Assembly: GCF_031143425.1 (NCBI RefSeq)
Contig: NC_090438.1
Location: 773,647,138 to 773,711,137, forward strand
From: Pleurodeles waltl
Lineage: Eukaryota; Chordata; Amphibia; Caudata; Salamandridae
Reading direction: 5' to 3'
Length of the DNA: 64,000 bases
Shown here: positions 1-10,613 of the stretch, one piece after another
Layout of the letters: each line of letters begins with the position of its first letter
Numbering within the stretch: position 1 is the stretch's first letter
The notes under the pieces: model-generated
Database searches by the model: none
Told to the model about the DNA's origin: nothing
What the model saw: only the letters and a program-made list of their open reading frames with translations
Made by a program: the position numbers and the translations under genes

Positions 1-2
1 CT

Positions 3-326
3 TTCCGTATAGATCTCTTTGCCTCTCTGCTCGATTCCCAACTTCCTCTCTTCTTCAGTTGGTGCCCAGATCCGCTGGCGATGGCAACAGATGCATTTCT
101 TCAGGATTGGTCCCAATCATTCAACTATGCTTTCCCTCCATTTATTTTAATCAACAGAGTTTTAGCCCAAGTCAGACGACAGAAAGCCTCTCTGGTCATC
201 GTAACTCCCTTCTGGCAGTCCCAGGTTTGGTTTCCTCCTCTTCTCGAATCATCAACAGACTTTCCTCTCCTTCTCCCAGTTTTCCCGTCTCGGATTTTGA
301 TCTGTCCGGATCTCCCCACAATCTAA
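3..326 (+). CDS. DIRS pol C-terminal fragment (end of the RT/RNase H/methylase-like polyprotein)
   Basis: This frame is open from the window edge to the stop at 326, so only the last 107 codons are present. It contains the block DLFAS...FFSWCPDP, then AMATDAFLQDWS and a proline-rich stretch ending in LLPVFPS. This block is typical of the C-terminal end of DIRS-family pol proteins, downstream of the RNase H domain. The recombinase frame starts 44 bases after the stop in another phase, as expected for DIRS. The catalytic RT and RNase H residues lie outside the window, so intactness of the whole protein cannot be judged. Confidence 0.75.
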   Translation, partial: FRIDLFASLLDSQLPLFFSWCPDPLAMATDAFLQDWSQSFNYAFPPFILINRVLAQVRRQKASLVIVTPFWQSQVWFPPLLESSTDFPLLLPVFPSRILICPDLPTI

Positions 327-369
327 TTCTCAACAATTCCTTAACTCTTTCAGCTTGGAGGGTCTCAGG

Positions 370-1242
370 ATGTCCCAACAAACCACTCTTATTTCAGCAG
401 AAGCTTCAGAGCTCATTAATAATGCCTGGGCTCCCGGCACAAAGAAAGCCTATAAATCAGCCTGGTCTCTTTGGACAGGATGGTGTGTGGGAAAATGTAT
501 CAATCCCTTTTCAACAGACATAAACTTAATCATTAACTTCTTAGCTGCCGAAGCCAGTTCAGGTAAGTCTTACAGAACCATAAATCTCTATAGATCAGCT
601 GTCTCCATGCATCATCAACATATTAACCGCAAACCTGTCGGTAAACATCCTCTAGTCTGTCGCCTTTTGAAGGGAGTAAAACTTTCTAAGCCTCCTTCTT
701 CCAAATACACTTATTTACGGGACGTATCTCTAGTTTTAAATTTGTTCCTTTTATGGCCAGACAATCCGGATCTTTCTCTAAAAATGCTTTCAGCTAAGCT
801 AACCATGTTTTTGTGTCTGATCTCCATTAAACGTGTGTCTGATGTTAAATCCTTAGAGGTTTCCTCTCGCCAATTTATGCCTAGAGGTGTTTTATTTCAC
901 ATTTCGAAACGCACAAAAACCAACCAACATTCAGTTTTCTATCCTTTTTTCTCTGACAAACCAAAACTCTGTGTGGGTCTCTGTCTAAAGGAATATGAAA
1001 AGAGAACTCTTAACCTCAGAATGTCCTCCTTCCATCAACTTCTAATTTCATTTCGTAAACCCCAGAAGCCAGTCTCTTCGGCTACGTTAGCTCGTTGGGT
1101 CAAATGGGTTATGTCCTTAGCGGGCATAGATATTTCCACCTTTGGGGCCCATTCTTCCAGGGGAGCCATGGCTTCTAAAGCTTTTTCAATAGGCTCCAGC
1201 TTAGAGGACATTCTGAGGTCGGCCGATTGGTCTAATGATTAA
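370..1242 (+). pseudogene. DIRS tyrosine recombinase, frame-broken before the catalytic tyrosine
   Basis: A tyrosine recombinase of the DIRS type would cut and join the circular element DNA at integration. Numbered from the ATG at 370, the N-terminal SAM-like half contains NAWAPGTKKAYKSAW. The catalytic core shows the first arginine in KRVSDVKSL (R155), the HxxR box AHSSR (H261, R264) and ADWS (W287). The frame then stops at 1240-1242. The expected block with the nucleophilic tyrosine is visible just downstream in a different frame, so a one-base frame change near 1238-1245 separates R and H from Y. An upstream TTG at 355 also opens the frame, but ATG 370 is the more natural start. Apart from this break the protein looks intact, which suggests a fairly young copy. 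Confidence 0.85.
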
Positions 1243-1347
1243 TGTTTTTAGAACTTTCTATTGTAAACCTGTTAAAACAGCAACTTCTTTGGTAATTGAT
1301 ATGCTTTAAACTTGCATAATAGGAGCCTCAGGTCTTGACATAAAATT

Positions 1348-1917
1348 TAGATTTTCCTAGTAATCTATGAAGGAAAGTCTTAATTTTAGTAGGGACACGG
1401 AGGCAAGTATTATCCCACCGCTATATCTACTAACATGTATCTTTCTCTCCCTCCCAGCGACTCTAGCATTGCCTTCTTCATCAGGATGATGCCAGACTTT
1501 CTTCGTCCTCTCCTTCCAGTTCTGGACCACAGAGTTCTTGGATCTTTTTCCCTCAAGACTTTTGGTCTCCTCCAAGTTACGCCTGGATTATTTCCTGTTG
1601 TCAAGACTTTCTATCTTTTATCCTCGCTATTATTGGATCAATTTTTTCCTTTGTTTCATGACTCTGTTTGAACTGCTCACTCAAGAAAAGAAGGCTGCTT
1701 GCAGTCAAGGGGGTACTCTATGGTCCTTGGTGTCATACTATTGGTTCGATATATGCCTACGTTTTTGTTCCCATTGGCTAGCCTGTTGCTAAGCCTTCTG
1801 GGAACTGTAATTTTTGACTGCTGCTATTTTAATAAAGTGAGAAAAGAATGCATAATACTCGCCTCTGTGTCTTTAATAAAATTAAGACTTTCCTTCATAG
1901 ATTACTAGGAAAATCTA
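1348..1917. repeat. DIRS internal complementary region and right inverted terminal repeat
   Basis: The segment 1348-1413 is the near-perfect reverse complement of 1851-1917; both include the core ATAGATTACTAGGAAAATCT in one orientation or the other. In DIRS elements an internal complementary region downstream of the recombinase matches the outer ends of the terminal repeats and is used to complete the circular intermediate. The arrangement seen here (recombinase, internal copy, about 440 bases, outer copy) fits that model. The spacer has no supported gene. Confidence 0.75.
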
Positions 1918-3111
1918 CATTACTAATGTGTTTTATGGAGAAGCGCTGCACATGTCTGTCAGTTGTTGTGGTGTGAAGCACTTTAGTACTCCTTCAAGGA
2001 CCTTCTTTCCAGCGATGCTATGAATTAGCCAAGCTGAAGCTAGGCCATCCTCTTCTCATTTTCAGTCTTCTGATGTACTTGGAAATCATTCCCCTTCTTG
2101 CATCATAACTTGTGCAGCGCGGACCCACCACCCCTTTAGCATCATCACTCTAATCCTGTGCAGAACCCTGTTCCTAGACCAATGCCACTCTGAAATGCAG
2201 GCTTCCTGAAATATAACTCTGTGCTGTCTGCAGCTAGTTTGGTATTCTGTAGGAAGCAGGGGAAACAGAGAAACTAGTGTGATGAGCATATGGCACTACT
2301 AAGTGGGAATAATGCAGATTTAAAGCACATTAGACAGGTATGCCAATGTTTGGGACCACTGACAAGAGAAAATGTGTACCAGATAAGGAATCATACATGT
2401 ATTTGTGAAACACACATTCATCCTAGGGTTTGTCGGTGCTATTTTACAGATGCTTATTCCCAACTCAGTGGTGCACAAATTCTGGTCACTTTATATTTTT
2501 CCCTTTGGGGTCTATTTTTTTTAACTACAACTCGGATTCACTTCTGCTCCCATTCAGCAATCCAGGTCTTGCTGTGTCTATCGAGTATTTTTGTTTTATG
2601 AGATTTGTTTTCACAAAGTGCTTGTAATAACCCATGCAGCTTTCTTGTCAGATCCAGACAGAAACTAATTATTAAGACTAATGATGGGGACAAATCCCAC
2701 ATGTGTTTAAAAGAACAGGAGTGCAGCTTTCAAATGGAGACAAAATTAATGTATCAACATTCTTGAAAAAGTTTGTCCATTTAATTTATCTTAAAAAATG
2801 TAAGTAGGGACATGTCCATACTAAAGGTGGTGAACAGCATGTCGGAGAAGTAGATTATTTTATGGCAGTTATTTTCAATTCGTTATTCTCTACCTTTCCA
2901 ATTTAAATCAAGTTGAACAGAACACTATTTTCTTTGAACGTTTAGGCCTTTGCTGTCGCAACATCTTTCCAATGTAAGCACACAGAGAAAACAGCCTGTT
3001 TCTTGGTATGCTTTTATCATAAAAAATGTAGTAGCAGTGCAAACATGTTCTTTATTTTCAAAATTGTAAGGACTGTAAATCGTATTGACTGTTTTTGCAG
3101 TTTCTAAACTA
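1918..3111. other. No gene recognised
   Basis: AT-rich sequence between the DIRS end and the Gypsy target duplication. No long frame, tRNA-like fold or obvious repeat was recognised. It is the pre-insertion flank of the Gypsy element. Confidence 0.5.
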
Positions 3112-3116
3112 GTGAG

Positions 3117-3363
3117 TGTGGTAAAGTTAACTATGACTCCAGAAAGAGTTAAGTAGATTGATTTGAGCAGCACAGCATCAGTGGACCAGCTGTCCTGGAA
3201 GCCAAAGGAAATGTGTCCCAGCACATTCCACATTTCAAGCAGTTACCAGACAGCAGTTACCATGGATCTAAATGGAAGCAAAACAACAATGAACCATAAC
3301 ACCATCTTAACAAATGAAAACTATATAACAAATATACAACAGACAGTAGATGAAAATATAACA
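3117..3363 (-). repeat. 3' LTR of the Gypsy element
   Basis: A 247-bp repeat, TGTGGTAAAG...ATATAACA on the plus strand. On the element's sense strand a purine-rich AAGGGGAAAATTG immediately precedes it, as expected for a polypurine tract. It matches 26937-27169 over its length, with an extra short duplication of a CAGTTACCA-containing stretch here. The outer flank is GTGAG. Confidence 0.8.
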
Positions 3364-3917
3364 CAATTTTCCCCTTAAGAAAAGGAAAAGAAAAATTACT
3401 ATGATGCAAAATCTTTATACTTCTCAGGAACACATCTTATTCTGGTTGCTCTCTTAACTCTAGGTGCCACAGATTCACAAAGCACAGCCTCCTCCCTTGG
3501 TACCAACACGTTATCTTCAGCCCACTGTTTCCTAGTAGTACTCTCTTCAAGCCATAATGACTTGTCAACTTTTGGCTCTTTGTTCCTCAAATCCAATTCA
3601 CCAATCAATGTTCTTTGCATTTTAGTATATGTCTGGTGTTCCAGACTTCACCATCCAGAGTAACCATACTATTGGTATTTACCTTTACCACTTTCGAGAC
3701 CTTGCTATACTTAAGCAAACCTTTTTCCACAATCCCTGGTAGCCTGATTTTCACTCAATCCCCCACTTGGAAACTTGGTTTCTTGACCTTCCACTTGGCA
3801 TCATACCATTCCTTCATCTTACTTTGCTTACTTTCCACTCTTCTGCCTACTAGGTATACATCTGCTGAAGCACTTCTTTTTCCCATCTCTTCCTGAACCA
3901 CCATGGACACAAACTCA

Positions 3918-4415
3918 TCACAGGATTTCTTCCTTTAAGCAGTTTGAACAGACTAACTTCAGCAACAGTACGGGGTGTTTCTGGGTACATCCACAACTTT
4001 CCCTCAATATATTTTTCCATTCGCATCCAAACGTACACGCTTCAAACACCCAGTCCTTCAGCACATGATTAAACCTTCCAACCGGACCATTTCCCTGGGG
4101 TTCATATAGAGCTGTCATAATATGTTGGATCCTGCAGTGTTTGAGAAAATCTTCCATTTCCTCAGACTTGAGTTGAACACCATTATCAGTGATTAAGACT
4201 TCTGGGTACCTTTCCCTCATGAATATTTCTTTGAGAAACTCAATCACTACTGTAGTAGTCATCTGCAAAACAAACTTGACCTTTTGCCACTCTGAATGGC
4301 AATCCACAAGCACTAAAGCAAACTGGGCCTCTTGCGGCAATGAATAAAATGTCCCTGAAATGTCCAAAAGCAAACAAACACAAATGATGGACGGAATGCA
4401 GAACCAATCAAGCAT
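3918..4415 (-). pseudogene. Gypsy integrase core fragment
   Basis: The frame contains a Gypsy-type integrase core. The first catalytic aspartate is in LVLVDCHSEW, the second in LITDNGVQLKS, and the third region reads EPQGNGPVGRFNHVLKDW. In the third block a glycine sits where the family has the catalytic glutamate (normally NG-x-VERF). The upstream HHCC zinc domain is not visible: the N-terminal end runs directly into a 320-bp tandem repeat. The protein is therefore truncated and catalytically dead. The sequence remains recognisable, including CSNCLKEE near the C-terminal end. Confidence 0.8.
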
Positions 4416-5308
4416 TCACCCCCAGTCACAGATGTGGGTTTAATCCATCCATTCTTTTGCTCACCATGCCACCCCAGTTTGGACACAGCCATATGCAAAT
4501 CAGTCTTAACCCTGTTCCCCATGGGAACAGTCCAGCCCAAACTGCCAGGCTAGGTCCTCCCTGGACCAGAAACAAGCATTTTGACCAGTTTCAGGGTATC
4601 ACCCTTCAGCCAGGCTAGCTTGAATCAAGTGGCATAGTGAGCTTGGGACCCACATCTGGGCATAGCCAGCGCACTTATGGCGACAAAAGCAAACAAACAC
4701 AAATGATGGACGGAATGCGGAACCAATCAAACATTCACCACCAGTCACAGATCTGGGTTTAATCCATCAATTCTTTTGCTCATCATGCCACTCCAGTTTG
4801 GACACAGCCATATGCAAATCAGTCTTGACCCTGTTCCCCATGACAACAGTCCATCCGAACTGCCAGGCCAGGTCCTCCCTGGATCGGAAACAAGCATCCT
4901 GGGAACGGTTTCAGGGTATCACCCTTCATCATCCATGCTACCTTGAATCCAGTGGCATAATGAGCTTGGGACCCACATCTGGGCATAGCCAGCGCACTTA
5001 TGGCGACAAAAGCAAACAAACACAAATGATGGACGGAATGCGGAACCAATCAAACATTCACCCACAATCACGGATCTGGGGTTAATCCATCAATTATTTT
5101 ATTCACCATGCCACCCTAGTTTGGACACAGCCATATGCAAATCAGTCTTGACCCTGTTCTCCATGGGAACAGTCCAGCCCAAACTGCCAGCCTAGGTCCT
5201 CCCTGGACCAGAAACAAGCATCCAGGGACCGGTTTCAGGGTATCACCCTTCATCAGCCAGGTTAGCTTGAATCCAGTGGCATAGTGAGCCCGGGACCCAC
5301 GTCTGGGC
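4371..5308. repeat. Three tandem copies of a ~320-bp unit
   Basis: The sequence CAAACAAACACAAATGATGG recurs at 4371, 4690 and 5013, giving periods of 319 and 323. Each copy continues with shared blocks such as GGACACAGCCATATGCAAAT, CCTGTTCCCCATGGGAACAG and GGGACCCACATCTGGG. The copies differ by scattered substitutions, so the array is not brand new. It sits exactly at the 5' side of the surviving integrase core and replaces or expands part of the RNase H-integrase interval. Confidence 0.9.
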
Positions 5309-5627
5309 CTGATGTTTGGAGGACATACCCAGATGTTGCTTATGGGCTAACTGAAGAATTACTTGCTGCGTTTTAGCTGGAGGGACACACTTGCCATCCT
5401 TAAACAGCAATTCTCCCTCCAGCTACAGCTCATCAGATACTTTCCAAAATGTCAGGGTTCAATTTCTCTTTCTTCAGCCACCCTTCTAAAAAATACTCTT
5501 TCACTTTTTCCCAAAGCTTATCCTTGGTTCTACTCGCTATCCACAATCCTTCATCATTTCCTTCAACATCCTCTTTCACAACATCGTTAACTGTGGCAAT
5601 CCTGCCCAGTTCTTCCTTCACCTCATT

Positions 5628-6958
5628 CTAATGCTCCGTGCTACATGGCAATCTGGACAGACAGTCTGCTGTGAAATTGTTTCTTTGTGGTACATATTCA
5701 ATTTTAAAATTGTACTCTTGCAATCTTGACATCAGCTTCGCAATACGAGCATTGGGTAGCCTTCCAAACACACCCGGAGATAAAATATGTACAAGAGGTT
5801 TGTGATCTGTTCTCAAAAGTAAATAACAGCCCCACACATAGTTGCGAAAGTACTCAATCGCCCAAACGTACATTAGTAATTGTTTCTCTATTACAGCATA
5901 TCTCCTTTCAGTGTCATTCAGAGTCCTCGAAGCAAATGCTACAGTTCATTCTTCTTATCCACACTCCCAGGATAACACACCACCCATACCACCCATACCA
6001 TACATACTGGCATCCACTGTAAATATACATTTCTTTCCTATACACAAACGTTCCAATGTGGGTGCTTCCAATATGTCACTTTTGACTTGTTAAAATGCTT
6101 GTTTCTGTTTGGCAGTTCGATTAAAAAGAGCATCTTTCCATGCCAATGCTCTTAGAGGTTCCATGTTTGTTGCAAAATCCTTAATACATTTACTATAATA
6201 GTCACACATTCTTGCAAAAGATAGTAATTTCTGCTTTGTGTCAGGTGCAAGTGCTTTCACAATGGCATCCACAAGAGACGTTTTGGTACCACCCCTTCAC
6301 TGGACAATGTATGTCCCAAATACTCCACAGTACTTCTGAAAAATTTCCATTTAGTTTATTTTAAAGTCAACCCACATTCTTCCATTTTTTTGCACTCTTC
6401 TCTAAGGTGAACCAAATGTTCCTGATGATTCCTGGAATATATGAGAATGTCATCCTGGCAACATTTGACAAATGAATGCATGTCTTTAAATATGTGGTAC
6501 ATTGCTCTTTGAAAAACAGACACTGCTGAGGCAAGATCAAAAGGCATCCTCTCAAACTGAAACAGCCCCAGCTGCGGAAGAAAAGCAGTATAGCGCTTGT
6601 ACTTTGCTCAATTCTATCTGATGATACGCAGATCTTAAATCCAATGTGGAAAAGACTGTTGCTCCCTCTGGCATATATCCAACTTCATTAATATTAGGGC
6701 AAGGATGACAATCTACCATGTTATTTGCATTCATTGCCCCAAATCAGCACACAGTTTCTAAGTTTTGTCACTTTTTCACACCCAAACTTTAGGAGATACC
6801 CATTCTGAAGACTCAATTTCTTCTATGATTCCATCTCTAGCCATGTTATCCAACATCACTTTTAATTCTTGTGTGACGTTTATAGGAACATTTCTCAATT
6901 TCTGTTTTACCTGTTTAGCCCATTTTATCATTCTAATTATGTGTGAACATATTTTCAC
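5628..6958 (-). pseudogene. Gypsy reverse transcriptase-RNase H remnant
   Basis: Read from high to low coordinate, the broken frames show successive Gypsy RT blocks: an N-terminal GIIEEIESSEWVSPKVWV (6776-6958), FSTLDLRSAYHQIELS with the first catalytic aspartate (6552-6734), then MPFDLASAVSVFQRAM and the palm CQDDILIYSR (6356-6547; the family motif is YxDD, here preceded by C and Q). Next come the connection segment ending in NRTAKQKQAF (6090-6272) and RNase H with LRTDHKPLVHIL and TADCLSRLP (5628-5873). Several frameshifts and stops separate these pieces. They show that this is a Ty3/Gypsy pol and that the element is long inactive. Confidence 0.88.
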
Positions 6959-6989
6959 ATATTTGTAAAAACTTTAGGAAACTGGCTAC

Positions 6990-8103
6990 ATATACTTTCC
7001 TCATCACATTTATCCACTACCAGCAAACAGGCTATTTGCTTCTCGGATTAAGAGTTACACCTTCCATCTTTTTTTCCAATAGAGTACATCAACGCCTCTC
7101 TCAGCAAAATATAGTTTGATCTGGGCCATTCTCCCTTTGAACTCTAATTCAACTGATACATATCAAATAATATCAAAGGTAGACACTTCAGAATTCTCTG
7201 CAATTATATCAGATGCCTTTAAATTGTGTATGTCCAATACTCCTGAGATTTATTCAAGGAAACACTTACTAGTGATGATGGTCCATGGAGAACCTGAATC
7301 TGCTGTAAGTTCCAATTTAACATTTAAAACTTTCACAATGCACATACGTGGACATTGGATTTATTTTTCTTCCTAATTTCTACTAAAATTTCTAATGGAC
7401 AGTACTACTCCTTTACTGTACCCTTCTCTCCAGCCACACTCACATTTAGTATCCTGCTCCCCACCATCTCCTGCACAAGACACTTTTTTTCTAGGAGCAT
7501 TAGTATTCTTCTTTACATCCTTGCATACATGGGCAAAGTTCCCTACACGTTCACATTTTTTGCAATCCTACAAATTCAGCAAGACACTGGGCAAAAGAGA
7601 CAATGTGGTTGGTCCTACCACATCTATAACATACTGTCACTTTTTCACTCCCTATTGTATTTTAACGTGCATTGTTCACACTGCATACATTAGCATCAGT
7701 ATTACTTACTGTGCATACATCGTCATTACTAACAGTAGTTTTGTTCACTGAAGACATCCATTTCTCTAAAGCTTTTGAACAGCAATCACATCATGTAGTT
7801 TGGGATCTCCATTACCCGGAACTGTTTTTGTATTTTTTTGTTCTTAAAATGAACTGTGACCTGATCCATGATCATTACATCCATCATAAGCCCAAAATAC
7901 ATGTCTTTGAAAGTCCCCTTAATGCTCTAATAAACTCATCAAAAGATTCATTTTCTTTCTGTGACCTGGTGTAGAATTGAAATCTATTTAATGTAATACT
8001 AGTGGTGGGTTTGAATCTAAGTTCCATTCTTAAAAGAGCTTACTGTTATACATCAATGTCTTCTTCCTGTACCTGAGGTAAAGTTCTACACAACTTGCCC
8101 CTC
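6990..8103 (-). pseudogene. Gypsy gag C-terminal half and protease region
   Basis: On the minus strand a gag-like block is visible around 7900-8030, with NRFQFYTRSQKENESFDEF, characteristic of Gypsy capsid regions. Around 7520-7650 there is a zinc-knuckle pair: CYRCGRTNH, then CKKCERVGNFAHVC, in which N stands where the zinc-binding histidine is expected. A protease-like stretch should lie at about 7000-7370, but I cannot point to an intact D-T/S-G triad. The frame is broken repeatedly. The 5' half of the same gag lies beyond the retrovirus at 18931-19219. Confidence 0.7.
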
Positions 8104-8107
8104 TGAT

Positions 8108-8734
8108 TGTCAAATGCACATATTTGCAGATACTTACAAATGCATTTACAAAGGAGTTTTGACACGGAGAGCCGGAGTGAAAAATCAATGACCAAAGGTC
8201 TGTTTATTTTTGCTGCAGCAAAGAGGACAGGTTTACCACTGGCATCCCAGGCCCGAAGTAAAGTGTGCTGACATAAAGCGTTTAACAGTGATATTTATAC
8301 TCATACATCAAAGGATACATAAAATGTGTAACTAATGATATACGTCATACAGATATTTTTAAGGAGTTAATCAGTATCCACACACTTGTTCCATTCCCAG
8401 CCTTGTCCTTGCCTCCCTTCTGCAGCTGCCTGACTCCCCACATTCTTGAGACCCTTCAAAGGATTACGTTGTTCAAAGGTATAGATATCAGCCTTTCCCT
8501 CCCCAAAATACCACAGCCGAGGTCAGTTAGTTATTTGAACACACAATTATAATGAATACAGTGCCCCAGTTAGGGAAAGAAACCAGCTGCAAGCCCATGG
8601 CGTGGAACCAGGCTTATTTTACCTACACAAATATACATAAGATAACATATGTGATAGACAGTGCGTTCAGAGACAACAAAAGCTCAAACTTACACGTGTA
8701 AAAGAAACGAAGCAATTCAAAATGAATTCTAACA
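8108..8734 (-). repeat. ERV 3' LTR
   Basis: 627 bp, TGTCAAATGC...AATTCTAACA on the plus strand. It appears identical to 18304-18930. On the sense (minus) strand it holds a TATA-like box TATAAATA at 8299-8292 and a poly(A) signal AATAAA at 8208-8203. From these, R would lie at roughly 8265-8190 and U5 would be the last 80-90 bases; the R borders are inferred. Confidence 0.95.
8203..8208 (-). promoter_or_regulatory. ERV poly(A) signal AATAAA (3' LTR copy)
   Basis: AATAAA on the minus strand, about 85-90 bases downstream of the TATA-like box at 8292-8299. This is the right place for cleavage at the R/U5 border. The equivalent in the 5' LTR is 18399-18404. Confidence 0.75.
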
Positions 8735-8739
8735 ATCGA

Positions 8740-8760
8740 CCCTTTTTGAGTTTTTTTTCT
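8740..8760 (-). promoter_or_regulatory. ERV polypurine tract
   Basis: On the sense strand an A/G-rich run (eight A, CTC, AAAAAGGG) ends about 5 bases before the 3' LTR. This is the usual position of the plus-strand DNA primer. It is interrupted by CTC, so the functional part is probably the final AAAAAGGG. It lies just after the env stop. Confidence 0.6.
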
Positions 8761-8788
8761 TCTGAACATAATAAACGTTTGAATAGTT

Positions 8789-10609
8789 CTAAATTTCCTC
8801 ATATATGTTGAATTTTACTCCCACTTCATTGAAATTTGCATTCATGGGGACATAAACAACCGATGGGTATGAGCAACCAGTATCTGCAGTGAGGACAGTG
8901 GGGTCAATAGCCATTAGGGAAGTTATCTCTTCTCTCTGCATCATAGCTCGATTGGTTTCTAGTATTTTCACTGGCGGAAGTTTACACAATTTTAAACAGG
9001 AACAGAGAGCAGGTAAGCACTGCACTAATAAACAACTTAATACAATAGCTATTATTATAAAAAGTATGTCTTTAAACAACCAGCCCCACCCCCCAAACCA
9101 AGACCATAACCATGATAAACTCCAATCGCCTCCTTCATATTGGCCCCCCTTTTCAAATACCTGTACTGCTTCTTTTATTTTCCCAATATCCAATTCTATC
9201 TCTGATGACTTGTTGACGAAATAACAGCACTTTTGCTGGTACTGATGTTGGATTAAAACACATACTCCTCCTTGTTGTACTGTAATCAAGTCTAGGGCAA
9301 GCCGATTTTGTATCGCCAATTGGGCTGCAGAGTTTATCTCTACCTGTATACTTCCTATGGCCTCTCTGGTGGCATTAAATGCAATGGCTAATTCAGCTGA
9401 CATATTCATCATTGCCAGTTGCAAATCGAAAATTCCAAATCCGGGAATAAGAACATGTAATACTTGAAATACCCAGTTCTTTCGCTCCTCCAGTATGGGT
9501 GTCCCTCGTTTGTACCTATGTGCAAAACTCCCCATGTTAAGGGGCTGGGAAGATGATATATTTGATATCACAGTAATGTTGGGTGCCAAATATGCCAGTG
9601 AACATATCCCTTCCCAGTTTAGAGGCAGTACTTTATATGCAGTTCTTCCACATACGAAGTACATGCCTCCCTGGATTTGTGAATTTATAATGCTGTATTT
9701 TATTCGAGGCAATCCTACACCCTCTGGGGTGTCATGCTCAGAATTATTGCAATATTTGTAATCTTCCCAGATTGTATTTAGCAATGATACATTTGCCCAG
9801 GGTGCAACATATGAACATCTAGCCGTCCAGAGGGGGCCAAGGAAAACCCGGGACAATATTACAGGTGAATTTTTCCCATTTCTATCTTGTTCTCTGGAGG
9901 GATCATATAACAATCCTTCTGGATCTACTAGAATCTCATTTTCTCCCACAGTCAGGTTCCAATAATTCACAGTGTAATTTTGATGAGTCCCATTAATTAA
10001 CGCTGTCCAATTTCTGTCTATTTTCTCCTCTCCTTCAAGATCCCAATTCCCTGTTTTTATATCAAATAACAAAGTGTAAACACACTGTTCAGGAGGGATC
10101 TTTCCCATGTATTTTGCCTCTGGGTTTTGCCCATAAAAATAGGTACCAAAACATATGGGAAACATTTTAAGTGTGGCATTCTCTCCAGGCATCGGGGAGA
10201 GCTTGTATTCTGCCTGGGTATTAGGGAGCACAGCACACCTAGGGTACCATTGATATTCTTGTTGGTCACATCTCCAAGTGGTATTTGGTACAAGACACAC
10301 TTCCCCTCTTTCATATTCGCTTGGTGATACTGGTACTTCATAAAGGCCTATAGGATCCTCGGGGTGTCTAGACAAGTGCCGGCAAATCCAACAGTCAGTG
10401 AGACTTAATGTCTCCGCTAATTTTCCATGAACCTTTATCAATGGATGTAAGGTAGGATTTTGCAACAATGATGCAACACCACTGGACATTATACATATTA
10501 ACATAAGGGTCACTAGGTACTTCATTATGGTTTTGTAGAAATAGTTATAAGGCCACTCTTCCCTATTCTCTAGAGGGATATTTGTCCTGCCAAATGGATA
10601 TATCTTCAT
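8789..10609 (-). CDS. env: ERV envelope glycoprotein, intact
   Basis: The 606-residue frame has a signal peptide either after M1 or, more conventionally, from M29 (MKYLVTLMLICIMSS). The surface subunit carries CWIC at 73-76, the gammaretrovirus-type CXXC, and about ten N-X-S/T sequons. A furin-type site RYKR (365-368) separates the subunits. The transmembrane subunit has a hydrophobic fusion-peptide-like stretch, a helical region with LAIQNRLALDL (431-441), then C450 and C461-C462. This spacing is CX10CC rather than the usual CX6CC. It also has a tryptophan-rich membrane-proximal segment (496-510), a membrane helix at about 513-535, and a cytoplasmic tail of roughly 70 residues. It would mediate receptor binding and membrane fusion. 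There is no stop or frameshift. A host-domesticated env is unlikely, given the matched LTRs and intact gag-pol. Confidence 0.95.
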   Translation of the reverse strand: MKIYPFGRTNIPLENREEWPYNYFYKTIMKYLVTLMLICIMSSGVASLLQNPTLHPLIKVHGKLAETLSLTDCWICRHLSRHPEDPIGLYEVPVSPSEYERGEVCLVPNTTWRCDQQEYQWYPRCAVLPNTQAEYKLSPMPGENATLKMFPICFGTYFYGQNPEAKYMGKIPPEQCVYTLLFDIKTGNWDLEGEEKIDRNWTALINGTHQNYTVNYWNLTVGENEILVDPEGLLYDPSREQDRNGKNSPVILSRVFLGPLWTARCSYVAPWANVSLLNTIWEDYKYCNNSEHDTPEGVGLPRIKYSIINSQIQGGMYFVCGRTAYKVLPLNWEGICSLAYLAPNITVISNISSSQPLNMGSFAHRYKRGTPILEERKNWVFQVLHVLIPGFGIFDLQLAMMNMSAELAIAFNATREAIGSIQVEINSAAQLAIQNRLALDLITVQQGGVCVLIQHQYQQKCCYFVNKSSEIELDIGKIKEAVQVFEKGGQYEGGDWSLSWLWSWFGGWGWLFKDILFIIIAIVLSCLLVQCLPALCSCLKLCKLPPVKILETNRAMMQREEITSLMAIDPTVLTADTGCSYPSVVYVPMNANFNEVGVKFNIYEEI

Positions 10610-10613
10610 AATT

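Larger units (their letters stand above)
1..1917 (+). mobile_element. DIRS-type tyrosine-recombinase retrotransposon, 3' part
   Basis: The end of a pol frame, a tyrosine recombinase frame and a terminal inverted-repeat region follow one another on the plus strand, which is the DIRS order. The element continues beyond the left edge of the window. Its right end is placed at about 1917, where the inverted repeat stops. DIRS elements integrate through a tyrosine recombinase and make no target duplication, so the boundary cannot be confirmed by flanking repeats. The recombinase frame is broken, so this copy is not autonomous as it stands. Confidence 0.85.

Noticed and set aside
4371..5308. CRISPR array
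   Set aside because: The repeats are 320 bp, contiguous without spacers, and the genome is eukaryotic.
8789..10609. Env as a host-domesticated (syncytin-like) gene
   Set aside because: It lies in a complete provirus with matching LTRs and intact gag-pol, so recent viral origin explains its integrity.
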